Below, piece by piece: positions 35,393 through 44,354 of a stretch of DNA of 64,000 bases. The notes beneath the pieces were generated by a model. The model made no database searches and was not told the DNA's origin. It saw nothing but the letters and a program-made list of their open reading frames with translations. The DNA is from Sinorhizobium fredii USDA 205 (GTDB taxonomy: Bacteria; Pseudomonadota; Alphaproteobacteria; Rhizobiales; Rhizobiaceae), in contig NZ_AUTC01000143.1 in the NCBI RefSeq assembly GCF_001461695.1, positions 1 through 64,000 of the forward strand, in the 5' to 3' direction. Numbering within the stretch: the stretch's first letter is position 1; every line of letters starts with the position of its first letter. The translations under genes and the position numbers were made by a program.

Positions 35393-36034
35393 TCAATCGG
35401 GACATTCGGCACCGGTGCTGACCCAGGCATCGATCAATGCGGCAAACGTCTCCTGCGAACCGGGAGGAGCACTGCGACCTTCGCCGGGGTGCCAGGCCCA
35501 GCCGACCAGATGGTCTTCGCCCATGTGTCGTATGAGATCGGCAAGGGAACGATTGCCGTTCCGGCTCGTGTCTTTCACCTGCCGGCAGATCTCACCCACC
35601 GTCAGCCCTTGCCAGGCCATGCTGGCCGGCGCCAATGACCAGTGCGCGTTCCCCGGAATTGATTTCATGCGGCTGCCGACCACCGGACGATTCTCGGCTC
35701 CGTGGCAGGTGCTGCAGATAAGTCCCGCCGGACCCAGCGAACTTTGGCTGGCATTCATTAACGGCACATGCGGGTGCATGTCTTCACCCTGGGTCGGGCT
35801 GCGGGTCGCCGGATGGCAGTTGATGCAGCGCGGATGCGTGATGACACGGCTTGCCTCCTCGAAGATGGCCTTCGAGCGCGCGCTGGTGTCCGCAATCGGC
35901 CCAAAGTCGGAAACGGACTTGAGCGCTCCACCATCCGACGTTTCAGCATAAGTCTGCAGGGATCCCATACCGGCAACGATACCTGTCGCAGCGAGAACGG
36001 CGACGAGCGGGATGGCGAAAATCCGCTTGATCAT
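35393..36034 (-). CDS. Exported dihaem cytochrome c subunit
   Basis: The 213-residue protein has a signal sequence (MIKRIFAIPLVAVLAATGIV) and two haem c motifs, CINCH and CSTCH, with Met-rich segments between. GGAGG precedes ATG 36034, which directly follows the stop of the molybdenum subunit. It probably passes electrons from the oxidoreductase to the respiratory chain in the periplasm. Confidence 0.85.
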   Translation of the reverse strand: MIKRIFAIPLVAVLAATGIVAGMGSLQTYAETSDGGALKSVSDFGPIADTSARSKAIFEEASRVITHPRCINCHPATRSPTQGEDMHPHVPLMNASQSSLGPAGLICSTCHGAENRPVVGSRMKSIPGNAHWSLAPASMAWQGLTVGEICRQVKDTSRNGNRSLADLIRHMGEDHLVGWAWHPGEGRSAPPGSQETFAALIDAWVSTGAECPD

Positions 36035-36036
36035 GA

Positions 36037-38190
36037 TCACGCCCTCCGCAATTCGTTATGGTCGATCGGCAGCGAGCGCAGCCGCTTGCCGGTTGCCATG
36101 AAGATCGCATTGAGGAGCGAGGGTGCGACGCCAGGTGTGCCGACCTCTCCTATGCCGCCTGGCGCCTCGGAACTTGGCACGATGTGAACCTCTATCTTCG
36201 GCGTCTCGTTTATTCTCAGAACCGGAGAATCGTCGAAGTTGCCCTCCACGACGGCGCCGTTCTGGACAGTGATGCGTCCATAGAGAGCAGCGCTCAGACC
36301 GTAAATGATGCCGCTCTGTATCTGGGCTTCGACCGTGTCCGGATTGATGACCTGGCCGCAGTCGACGGCGCAGATGATGCGCTCGGTCTTTAGGCCTCCC
36401 TCGTCATCCACGCTCGTTTCCGAGATCATCGCGGCGAAACTGCCGAAATCCTCCGAAAGCGCGATGCCTCTTCCCTTACCAGGGGGCAGAGCGGTTGCCC
36501 AACCGGCCTTCTCTGCCGCAAGATCGAGCGCGGCGAGGAGACGCGGCTTATGCTGAAGCAGGCGCCTGCGGTATTCCAGCGGATCGACGCCGGCGGCATG
36601 GGCCAACTCGTCGATGCCGCCTTCTATGGCAGGAAGGTTGCGTGTGGCACCAACTCCGCGCCAGTTGCCAGTCAACATTCCCTCCGGGGCCTCATGGCGG
36701 ACGAAGTCGGTGTATTTGTTCGGGATGGCATAGGGGGTTTCGGCCCCCGCCATGATGTCGAGGTCTATGCCATCGCGGGTGAAGGCCGGCAGCCAGCGCG
36801 CCATTACGGCAGGGCCTATGACGCGGTGACGCCAGGAAACGGGCATGCCGTCGGCGCCCAGAGTCGCCGTGACCTTGCTGTAGTTCAGATAGCGATAGCA
36901 GTCGTGGCGGATGTCCTCCTCGCGGCTCCAGGTGACCTTGACCGGGCCATCGACCTGCTTTGCGATTTTCGCCGCCAAAATGATCCCGTCGACATCAAGC
37001 CGCCGCCCGAAACCACCGCCCAGCAGGTGGTTGTGCACAATGACCTTCTCCAACGGAAGTCCGGTCACATCGGCGACGGCTTGCCGTGCTCGCCCCATGA
37101 CCTGCGTACCGACCCACACGTCACAGCCATCGCTGCGAACGTGCAGCGTGCAGTTCATCGGCTCCATTGCCGAATGGGTGAGGATCGGGAGGCGGTAGAC
37201 GAACTCCAGCGCAGGTCCGTGCTCGGCTTCGGCTTTTGCTACCTCGCCCTCGTTGATGTGCGGCAGGGCGTTGCCGTCAATTGCCTCTTCCGCCCGCTTC
37301 TCCAAGTCCACCAGCGAAAGAGTGCCATTCGGGCCTGGCTCCCATTCGATCGACAGAGCAGCGAGCCCCTTTCGTGCGGCACCGGTGTTGTCGGCCACGA
37401 CGGCAACAGCATCCTCGATCCGGACAACTTGTTTGACGCCCTTTACCGCCATTGCCGGTCCGTTTTCGACCGCGCGAAGCTTGCCGCCGAAGTGGGGACA
37501 GATCGCGATCGCCGCGTAAGACACGCCTTCCGGACGGGCATCGATGCCGAATTTCGCGGTACCGTTGACCTTTTCCGGACTGTCGAGGCGTCGGACGGAC
37601 TGGCCGATCAGCTTGAAGCTGGACGCAGGCTTCAGTGGCATTTCCTGCGGAACGGTTTCGGCTGCCGCGGCCTTTATCAGACTGCCATAGGCGGCGCGGC
37701 GACCGCTTGCGGCGTGGACGACATGCCCAGCCTCGGCACTGCACGTCTCGGGTGCGACGCCCCAGCCACGCGCAGCGGCGTTCACCAGCATAATGCGGGC
37801 GGCGGCGCCCGCCTTGCGCATCGGCTCGTAAACAGCGCGGATTGCGATGGAGCCGCCGGTGATCTGGTCGCCGAGCAAAGGATTTGCATAGCGCGTTGGA
37901 TCAGCGGGCGCATGCTCCAGCTCCACCTGATCCAGGGAAACTTCCAACTCTTCGGCCAAGAGCATGGCTACCGAAGTGTAGATCCCCTGGCCCATCTCCA
38001 CGGACGGCATGACGAAGACAACCTTGCCTTCGCCAGGGATGCGAATGAAGGCGTTAGGTTCAAACGCCTCTGCGGCAGCGGACGAAGACGAAGGCTGCAG
38101 GCCAATGACGAGTCCCGCTCCCGTTAGCGATGCGCCGATCAGGAAGTGCCGGCGCGATACCGGAAGGGTGAGTTTGTCGTGAACGGACAT
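36037..38190 (-). CDS. Molybdenum hydroxylase large subunit (isoquinoline 1-oxidoreductase beta/aldehyde oxidase type)
   Basis: The 717-residue protein has a twin-arginine signal (SRRHFLIGASLTGAGLVIGL) and xanthine-dehydrogenase-type molybdopterin motifs: VMPSVEMGQGIYTSVAMLLA, then GGGFGRRLDVDG, and GIGEVGTPGVAPSLLNAI with the base Glu near the end. The gene order small Fe-S subunit, large subunit, cytochrome c matches periplasmic aldehyde or N-heterocycle hydroxylases. The Fe-S subunit lacks a signal, so it would be co-exported. The substrate is not determined. Confidence 0.9.
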   Translation of the reverse strand: MSVHDKLTLPVSRRHFLIGASLTGAGLVIGLQPSSSSAAAEAFEPNAFIRIPGEGKVVFVMPSVEMGQGIYTSVAMLLAEELEVSLDQVELEHAPADPTRYANPLLGDQITGGSIAIRAVYEPMRKAGAAARIMLVNAAARGWGVAPETCSAEAGHVVHAASGRRAAYGSLIKAAAAETVPQEMPLKPASSFKLIGQSVRRLDSPEKVNGTAKFGIDARPEGVSYAAIAICPHFGGKLRAVENGPAMAVKGVKQVVRIEDAVAVVADNTGAARKGLAALSIEWEPGPNGTLSLVDLEKRAEEAIDGNALPHINEGEVAKAEAEHGPALEFVYRLPILTHSAMEPMNCTLHVRSDGCDVWVGTQVMGRARQAVADVTGLPLEKVIVHNHLLGGGFGRRLDVDGIILAAKIAKQVDGPVKVTWSREEDIRHDCYRYLNYSKVTATLGADGMPVSWRHRVIGPAVMARWLPAFTRDGIDLDIMAGAETPYAIPNKYTDFVRHEAPEGMLTGNWRGVGATRNLPAIEGGIDELAHAAGVDPLEYRRRLLQHKPRLLAALDLAAEKAGWATALPPGKGRGIALSEDFGSFAAMISETSVDDEGGLKTERIICAVDCGQVINPDTVEAQIQSGIIYGLSAALYGRITVQNGAVVEGNFDDSPVLRINETPKIEVHIVPSSEAPGGIGEVGTPGVAPSLLNAIFMATGKRLRSLPIDHNELRRA

Positions 38191-38196
38191 GGCAAA

Positions 38197-38655
38197 TCAC
38201 CTCCCCGCTGCAGCCAGCTTGATGGCTGCGCGAATGCGCGGATACGTGCCGCACCGACAGATATTTCCGGCCATGACGGCATCGATATCGTCGTCGGTCG
38301 GCGACGGATTGGCGGCAAGGAGCGCGGTCGCGGACATGATTTGTCCAGACTGACAGTAACCGCACTGGACGACATCGATGTCGAGCCAGGCCTTCTGCAC
38401 GCGGGCGCCTTCGGCAGTCTCGCCAATCGCCTCGATCGTGGTGATCGGCTTGCCCGCCGCATCGGCGACAGGCATGACACACGACCTCACGGGCACGCCA
38501 TCGACATGCACCGTACAGGCACCGCACATGGCGATGCCGCAGCCAAATTTCGTTCCAGTGAGACCTATGGTGTCGCGTAAGACCCACAGAAGCGGAATGT
38601 CGCCATCGACATCGACGACGTATTTTTTGCCGTTAACCAGAAGATCGTAAGTCAT
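38197..38655 (-). CDS. [2Fe-2S] subunit of the molybdenum hydroxylase (IorA-like)
   Basis: The 152-residue protein has the plant-type ferredoxin cluster [16 protein letters not shown] with a fourth Cys at RSCVMP, and the second cluster [10 protein letters not shown] with CRCGTYPRI. It lacks an FAD domain, as in IorA. It precedes the large subunit by 6 bp and is the first gene of the operon. Confidence 0.93.
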   Translation of the reverse strand: MTYDLLVNGKKYVVDVDGDIPLLWVLRDTIGLTGTKFGCGIAMCGACTVHVDGVPVRSCVMPVADAAGKPITTIEAIGETAEGARVQKAWLDIDVVQCGYCQSGQIMSATALLAANPSPTDDDIDAVMAGNICRCGTYPRIRAAIKLAAAGR

Positions 38656-39204
38656 GTGAACACCGGCCGATGGCCGTCCCCTTAATCGTACAGCCGCGCT
38701 AAACCAAATCGCGCAGAGATCTTTTCACAGGCGTGCTTCCGGTGCAGGAGCAGTTTTGTGTCTCTCGCTTCGTTGCCGGAGGTCTCCGTTAGCGCGGGTA
38801 GGAGCAAACGTCGCCATGCCGAGGCTTGAGGTTGCGGCGGCGATCGTAGTGCTGAATGTGGTCATCGTCGTCTCCGTTGCTTTGAAGGATCCCCGGCATC
38901 GCTGACGGGCAGTTTGGAGGTGATTTGCAGCATGTGTTTCTCCATTCGCGATGCTTCAATCGGTACCTTCACACGTGCCAGGGTCGCTTATGAGCATGCT
39001 GCTGGACGAATGCCGTCGCCGCCATCGTACGAGCGGTTATGCGGTTCATACCTTCGTATGAGCCACTGACCAGGTGTCCGCCGGTCAGTTCAGTTTGACG
39101 GCTGCCGCCCGTGCAGAAGGGCAACCACCCACGCACCGTTCTGTTGAAATCGTGACCCTTTGCGCAACACATCCAGCGAGGGAGCAGAAGTGGGCCAGGT
39201 AGGC
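38656..39204. other. Intergenic region, one doubtful 29-codon ORF
   Basis: About 550 bp between the Fe-S subunit and a receiver gene. A hydrophobic 29-codon frame at 38816-38905 (VAAAIVVLNVVIVVSVAL) has AGGAG rather far upstream and could be a small membrane peptide; I do not call it. Other frames have no support. Confidence 0.4.
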
Positions 39205-39573
39205 TCATGCGCTCATCACCATTTCCAGGCATTCAACGAAGGCCGTGGTGTCTATCGGCTTCCTGAAAAAGGCCACGGCCCCGCTGGCAAGCGCGACTTC
39301 CTCGAGTCCAGGCTCAGTACGAGCGGTAATCAGGATCACAGGCACCTGGGATTGCCGCTCCACGATCAGCCTTGTCAGATGGATGCCGCTCATGCCCGGC
39401 ATCTGGACGTCCGTGATCACACAGGAACAACCCGGCATGACACCCGCGTCGATGAATTCCTCGGCTGATGCGAAACCACGGGCAACATATCCGAGAGAAC
39501 GGATCAGCCTGACAAGCGCTGACCGCATCGCCTGATCGTCGTCGATAATGGATATGAGTGGTTCCCCAGCCAC
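39205..39573 (-). CDS. Single-domain response regulator (receiver only)
   Basis: The 122-residue protein is only a CheY-like receiver with DDD near residue 11, phospho-acceptor Asp55 in ITDVQMPGMSG, Thr in LITART and Lys in FRKP. It resembles the N-terminal half of FixJ-type regulators but has no output domain, so it may act as a phosphate sink or protein-binding switch. It follows a FixJ-type regulator and kinase in one operon. Confidence 0.88.
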   Translation of the reverse strand: MAGEPLISIIDDDQAMRSALVRLIRSLGYVARGFASAEEFIDAGVMPGCSCVITDVQMPGMSGIHLTRLIVERQSQVPVILITARTEPGLEEVALASGAVAFFRKPIDTTAFVECLEMVMSA

Positions 39574-39666
39574 GCGGTGTCACTCGCTTCTTGTTAGCTT
39601 GGCCGCGGAGATAGGCGGAGCGCTGAACGTCAGCCTCGCACACGCACCACCCGTTGGAAATCATAC

Positions 39667-40311
39667 TCAGGTGTTAGCGTCAGTGCTCAAGTGCAAATTC
39701 AAGGCGTCGGCCATTCGCACCAGATCGGCGAGAGTACGAGCACCCATCTTGCGCATCGCGGCGCCACGATGGATTTTGACCGTTACTTCGCTGAGACCCA
39801 GATCGCCGGCGATCTGCTTGTTCATCCTGCCGGAGGACGCCAACATCATCACTTCCCGCTCGCGCATCGATAACGTGGCAAAGCGATCTTTGAGACCGGC
39901 AGCGAGGTCCTCCGCGGCGCGTCGGCTGCGATCGCGGTTGATCGCCGTGCTCACGGCGTCGAGCATGTCCTGGTCGCGAAAAGGCTTCGGCAGAAAATCT
40001 ACTGCCCCGGCCTTCATGGCCCGAACCGTCATAGGGATATCGCCGTGACCGGTGATCAGGACGACGGGTAAGTTGATGCCCAGGTCACCAAGCTGCGCCT
40101 GGAATTCAAGTCCGTTGATGCCCGGCAGCCTTACGTCGAGTACGATGCATCCGGGTAGATCCGGTCGCTGGGCATCGATAAATTCGCGGGCAGCTCCATA
40201 GCTGCGCGTTTCAAGGCTAACAGAGCGGAACAGGCGGTCTAGCGCGCGCCGCAGCGCCTCATCGTCGTCGACGATGTAGACAATCGCTCTATCGTCCGGA
40301 CTGTGCGACAT
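39667..40311 (-). CDS. FixJ-type response regulator
   Basis: The 214-residue protein has a receiver (DDD at residues 15-17, Asp59 in VLDVRLPGINGLEFQ, Lys in PKPF) and a LuxR/FixJ HTH (LSMREREVMMLASSGRMNKQ, LSEVTVKIHRGAAMRKMG). It lies between the PAS kinase and the receiver-only gene and is probably the kinase's direct output, activating transcription when phosphorylated. Confidence 0.92.
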   Translation of the reverse strand: MSHSPDDRAIVYIVDDDEALRRALDRLFRSVSLETRSYGAAREFIDAQRPDLPGCIVLDVRLPGINGLEFQAQLGDLGINLPVVLITGHGDIPMTVRAMKAGAVDFLPKPFRDQDMLDAVSTAINRDRSRRAAEDLAAGLKDRFATLSMREREVMMLASSGRMNKQIAGDLGLSEVTVKIHRGAAMRKMGARTLADLVRMADALNLHLSTDANT

Positions 40312-40435
40312 CTAAAGGGCCATGTTCTCTAAAAGCGTTGAAATCATAGCATGACGGAAACTGCCTCGAAGATAACACGAAGGTATTAGCCAACTGAACG
40401 TTGGACTTGGCGCGGCCTCCTTCATCAAATCGTTT

Positions 40436-42072
40436 GTGGAACTGACCGAAGCAGTTCAGGAGGTTATATCGGCAAGCGGTTGGGGCGCTTGAGAGGGCAT
40501 GACGGGATCCCGAACGCCTTTGCTAGATGTTGCCGACGTGATGGGAACGGTAAACGAAAACACCGCGCCGCCTTTCGCGGCGTTCGTCGCCCAGAGCCCA
40601 CCCTTGTGGGCCTCTATGATTGATCGGCAGATCGACAGCCCCACCCCGAGGCCGGTCGGCTTGGTCGTGTAAAACGGTTCGAAGACGCGCTCCAAGGTGA
40701 CTTGCGTCAAGCCCGGACCGGAGTCCTGCACGCTGACAAAGACATTGTCGTCGTCTCTTCCGGCGGTGATCCGAAGATTGCGATTCCCGTCGTCGACATC
40801 GCTCATCGCCTCGATGGCGTTGGTGATCAAGTTGAGCATCACTTGCTGCAACTGCACGCGGTCTCCTCGGACGGTCGGCAAGCCCTCCGAGAGTTGGACC
40901 TGGAGGAAGACACCGTTCTTCAGGGCTTTGCCGCGGCTAAGGGCAACGATCTCGCTGAGCGCGTCGGTGATGTCCAGGTTCTCGAGCGACGGCGGTGCGT
41001 TCTTGAACAGGGAGCGTATCCGATCAATGACATTGCCGGCTCGCGTGCCATCCTTCACAACGTCGTCGAGTGCCTCTCTCACCTCCGCAAGATCCGGCGG
41101 GTCCCTTCTCAGCCAGCGAAGAGCAGCCTGCGCGTTGGCGAGTGCAGCGGCGATCGGCTGATTGACCTCGTGCGCGATCGAGGCGGAGAGTTCCACCAGG
41201 CTTGCCACCTGCGATGCACGCGCCAGCCTGTCGTTCGCGGCCTGGAGGGCCGCCTCGGCCCGCCTCCGATCATCGATGTCGATCAGCAAGTGGAGCCAGC
41301 GGAGGATGTTGCCTTGCTGATCCCGTAGAGGCAGGCCCAGGACGTTGTACCAGCGGTAGACGCCGTCGGCGCGACGGTGGCGGCTCTCGACATTGTACGC
41401 GTGGTCCCCTTGGTGCGCGGCGAGCTGCTCGGCGATCGTCCGCTCGAGATCGTCCGGATGGACGACGTCGGAGGTCTTCCAGCCTTTCAGCTCCTCGAAT
41501 GTCTTGCCGAAATAGTCGAGGGTCAGTTGATTAAGGCCTTCGACCTCGCCTGATGGTGCCGTCACTGCGACCGGAAGCGGGATGCTGTCGACGATCAACT
41601 GAAAGTCGAGCTCACGTCGCCGCAAGACCTCCTCAGCTCGCCGAAAATCCTCGACATCGGTGACCGTTCCACACCATTTGATGATCCGTCCGGCATCGTC
41701 GAGCATCGGACTGCATTGCACGCGAACCCGGCGATACTGCCCGTCGAAGCGCCGAACGCGCGCATCCATCTCGCCTGACTGGCCGGACGCCAGAATCGAC
41801 CGCCAGCGTTCGAGCAGTGCGGGCAGGTCGTCCGGATATGCCGCAGTCTGCCATTCCGAGCCACGGGCTTCGTCCAGACTGAGGCCGGTGTATTCAGACC
41901 AGCGTCGATTGATAAGCTCGAGCTGCCCGTCTGGCAGTGCGATCCACACCATGGCCGGAAGCGCGTCCAAAACGCGGCTGAGGTCGAACTCCATTGCTGC
42001 CTTTCCCCTCGAAATATTGATTAGAGTTTGCTTACGCTGTCATTTGATCTGTGTACAGGTCGATGAAACAGA
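40436..42072 (-). repeat. Inverted duplication, copy 2 (PAS kinase plus promoter)
   Basis: Counterpart of 13077-14719 on the other strand; includes the promoter block, the whole gene and 20 bp past the stop. The promoter-block bases differ at only a few positions. Confidence 0.85.
40456..41994 (-). CDS. PAS-domain sensor histidine kinase, copy 2
   Basis: The 512-residue paralogue of the kinase at 13158 has the same layout: PAS 1, PAS 2, H-box SASIAHEVNQPIAAALANAQ, ATPase boxes. From the linker AANDRLARASQ onward the two proteins are almost identical, while the second PAS domains differ strongly. It is followed by a FixJ-type regulator 144 bp downstream and a single receiver, so this copy sits in its complete signalling operon and is probably the original. 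Confidence 0.93.
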   Translation of the reverse strand: MEFDLSRVLDALPAMVWIALPDGQLELINRRWSEYTGLSLDEARGSEWQTAAYPDDLPALLERWRSILASGQSGEMDARVRRFDGQYRRVRVQCSPMLDDAGRIIKWCGTVTDVEDFRRAEEVLRRRELDFQLIVDSIPLPVAVTAPSGEVEGLNQLTLDYFGKTFEELKGWKTSDVVHPDDLERTIAEQLAAHQGDHAYNVESRHRRADGVYRWYNVLGLPLRDQQGNILRWLHLLIDIDDRRRAEAALQAANDRLARASQVASLVELSASIAHEVNQPIAAALANAQAALRWLRRDPPDLAEVREALDDVVKDGTRAGNVIDRIRSLFKNAPPSLENLDITDALSEIVALSRGKALKNGVFLQVQLSEGLPTVRGDRVQLQQVMLNLITNAIEAMSDVDDGNRNLRITAGRDDDNVFVSVQDSGPGLTQVTLERVFEPFYTTKPTGLGVGLSICRSIIEAHKGGLWATNAAKGGAVFSFTVPITSATSSKGVRDPVMPSQAPQPLADITS

Positions 42073-42690
42073 CGTGGGCAGTAAGCCGCGGCGAGCGCGA
42101 CAATGTCGGCCGGTTGGGTCGCGCGGGATCCTGCTCGAGCCGACCCGGATCAGACCTCGCCCAGATGCAGCCGATTTCGGCAAAGATTAATCTCCGCGTT
42201 GCGTCGAGTTCAGCCGCTGACCGGAAACTTCCAAGTGGCCGCTCATGGCGCAAAAGAAGGTCGTACTTTGAGTCGGCGCGAGTGACCGGATCCCACCCGC
42301 TGCCGCCGTCGATGCGGCGGAGCTAAAGGTCGTCTTTGGGACCGGAAGCGGAAACAATTTCCGATTCCGCGCAGTGGTCCCAGGTGCAGGTCTCGGGCAG
42401 GATTTGAACCTGCGGCCTTCAGGTTATGAGCCCCAATCGAACATTCAGCCTCCGAATTGCGAAGCTTAGTGCCGTGTGAAACCGGATGCGCCCATCCGCC
42501 AAATGACCTTTCGTCGACTTCCGGCCCGAATCATCGATACCTGAATTGCCGATGGCGCGGCCGAACAGCAAATTTGTCATATTTTCAGTGACGAGCCGCA
42601 TCGAAATCATAAAATGCGCGGACATACCGCACAACCAGGCGATATTATTTTGACCAAATGACTAGAAAACCGGCAGGGGGAACGACAGGA
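41995..42690. other. Intergenic region with the duplicated promoter and a tRNA remnant
   Basis: Divergent gap between the kinase operon and the sulfur amino acid operon. It holds the kinase promoter block (41995-42072), a tRNA-fMet 3' fragment (42395-42434) and an AT-richer stretch around 42570-42660 that would suit the ABC operon promoter. No gene is supported. Confidence 0.5.
42395..42434 (-). other. 3' fragment of tRNA-fMet (possible attachment site)
   Basis: On the minus strand, the 40 nt contain GGCTCATAACC (CAU anticodon loop), GAAGGCCGCAGG and TTCAAATCCTGCCC (T loop and stem), matching the 3' half of an alphaproteobacterial initiator tRNA. The D arm and the 5' anticodon strand are absent and the acceptor end diverges, so it cannot be a functional tRNA. 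Displaced tRNA 3' ends typically mark the far end of integrated islands. Confidence 0.62.
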
Positions 42691-43467
42691 ATGACCCGAC
42701 AGGCCGCCGCCTTGCTGGTGGAGGACGTCCACAAGAGCTTTGGGCATCATGACGTCCTGAAGGGCGTATCCCTATCGGCACAAAAGGGCGACGTGATTTC
42801 GCTGATCGGTTCGTCGGGCTCCGGCAAGAGCACTTTCCTCCGCTGCATCAACTTTCTTGAGATTGCCGACCGCGGCCGCTTTGTCATCAACGGCGAAGAA
42901 ATCCGGATGAAGTGTGGCCGTGAGGGGCGCGCTCATCCGGCCAATTGGCGGCAGATCGAACGGATCCGGACCGGCCTCGCCATGGTGTTCCAGAGCTTCA
43001 ACCTCTGGGCCCATATGACCGTGCTCGAAAATGTCATCGAGGCGCCGATTTACGTCCTGAGAACGAGCCGCAAGGAAGCGACCGAGCAGGCCGAGGCCCT
43101 GCTTTCCAAGGTCGGGCTTTACGACAAGCGGCACGCCTATCCGGCGTTCCTGTCGGGCGGTCAGCAGCAGCGCGCCTCGATCGCCCGTGCGCTCTGCGTC
43201 GACCCGGCCGTGATGCTCTTCGACGAGCCCACCTCGGCGCTCGATCCAGAGCTTGTCGGCGAAGTCCTGAAAGTTATCCGCGAGCTGGCCGAAGAAGGGC
43301 GCACCATGCTGCTCGTCACGCACGAGATGAAATTCGCCCGCGACGTCTCCAGTCACGTGATGTTCCTTGATCAGGGGTGCGTCGAGGAAGAAGGACCGCC
43401 CGCCCAGGTCTTCGGTGCGCCGCTCAGCGCGCGCTGCCGCGCGTTCACCGGTGCTCTCAGCCATTGA
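42691..43467 (+). CDS. Polar amino acid ABC transporter, ATP-binding protein
   Basis: The 258-residue protein has Walker A GSSGSGKST, Q-loop FQSFNLWAHMT, signature LSGGQQQR and Walker B VMLFDEPTSALD, in the HisP/OccP order typical of amino acid importers. The start at 42691 was preferred to ATG 42658 because relatives begin at LLVEDVHKSFG. It is the first gene of an operon with a binding protein, two permeases and sulfur amino acid enzymes. Confidence 0.93.
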   Translation: MTRQAAALLVEDVHKSFGHHDVLKGVSLSAQKGDVISLIGSSGSGKSTFLRCINFLEIADRGRFVINGEEIRMKCGREGRAHPANWRQIERIRTGLAMVFQSFNLWAHMTVLENVIEAPIYVLRTSRKEATEQAEALLSKVGLYDKRHAYPAFLSGGQQQRASIARALCVDPAVMLFDEPTSALDPELVGEVLKVIRELAEEGRTMLLVTHEMKFARDVSSHVMFLDQGCVEEEGPPAQVFGAPLSARCRAFTGALSH

Positions 43468-43511
43468 TCCGTCCGTTCCCAATTCCGACGAAAACCAGAA
43501 GGGGTAGTCGA

Positions 43512-44279
43512 ATGAAGTTGTTTTCCATCCTATTGGCCGGCGTTGCCTTCTCACTTGCTGGTGCGGCCAGTGCGGAAGTGCGCTTCGGCATTATGAACGA
43601 GGCCTATCCGTCCTTCTTCACGAAGGACCCGTCCGGTAAATGGGTCGGTTGGGAAATCGAGTTGATGGACGCCGTCTGCGCGGAGATGAAGGAGACCTGC
43701 TCAATCGTCGACATGTCGTGGGACGGCCTGATCCCGGGTCTCGAGGCAAAGAAGTTCGACGTCATCTGGTCGTCGATGTCGATCACCGACGAACGCAAGA
43801 AGACGATCGACTTCACGGACAAATACTATAACACCCCGAGCAAGCTGATCGGCGCCAAGGACGGCAAGATCGGGGCAGCCCCCGAGGATGTTGCCGACAA
43901 GACCATCGGCATCCAGGTCTCGACGATCCAGTCCGAATATTACAAGAAGTATTTCGCCGACAAGGCATCGGAACAGACCTATGCGACGCTCGACGAGGCC
44001 TTCCAGGACCTGGCCGCCGGCCGGATCGACTATGTCTTCGGCGACGCCATTCCGCTGGCGGAGTTCCTGAAAACGGACTTCGGCAAGGATTGCTGCGAAG
44101 ACAAGGGCAACGTCAAGGACGACCCGGCGATCCTCGGAACCGGCATCGGCGGCGGGCTGCGCAAGGACGACACCGCACTCCGCGACAAGCTCAATGCAGC
44201 GATCGCCGCCGTCAGGGCCAGCGGCAAGTATGCCGAGATCTCCAAGAAGTATTTCGACTTCGACCCCTATGGCGAATGA
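43512..44279 (+). CDS. Periplasmic amino acid-binding protein
   Basis: The 255-residue protein has a Sec signal (MKLFSILLAGVAFSLAGAASA) and a family 3 solute-binding domain: VRFGIMNEAYPSF, WDGLIPGLEAKKFDVIWSSM, then a DFTDKYYN segment. It captures a polar amino acid for the two permeases that follow; the operon enzymes suggest a sulfur compound such as cystine, methionine or S-methylmethionine (inference). Confidence 0.92.
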   Translation: MKLFSILLAGVAFSLAGAASAEVRFGIMNEAYPSFFTKDPSGKWVGWEIELMDAVCAEMKETCSIVDMSWDGLIPGLEAKKFDVIWSSMSITDERKKTIDFTDKYYNTPSKLIGAKDGKIGAAPEDVADKTIGIQVSTIQSEYYKKYFADKASEQTYATLDEAFQDLAAGRIDYVFGDAIPLAEFLKTDFGKDCCEDKGNVKDDPAILGTGIGGGLRKDDTALRDKLNAAIAAVRASGKYAEISKKYFDFDPYGE

Positions 44280-44354
44280 CCGGATGGGCAATCGGCGCAT
44301 GAACAATCATGCGCCGGTCGCTCTTTGCCTATGAATACGATCAGGTAGATCCGG

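Noticed and set aside
36550..38127. 525-codon open frame on the plus strand
   Set aside because: It is antisense to the molybdenum hydroxylase large subunit and shows no protein motif.
42395..42434. Functional tRNA-fMet gene
   Set aside because: The D arm, the 5' acceptor strand and part of the anticodon stem are absent.
42480..42690. SAM-type riboswitch before the sulfur amino acid operon
   Set aside because: I could not find the conserved SAM-II or S-box core or a suitable pseudoknot by eye.
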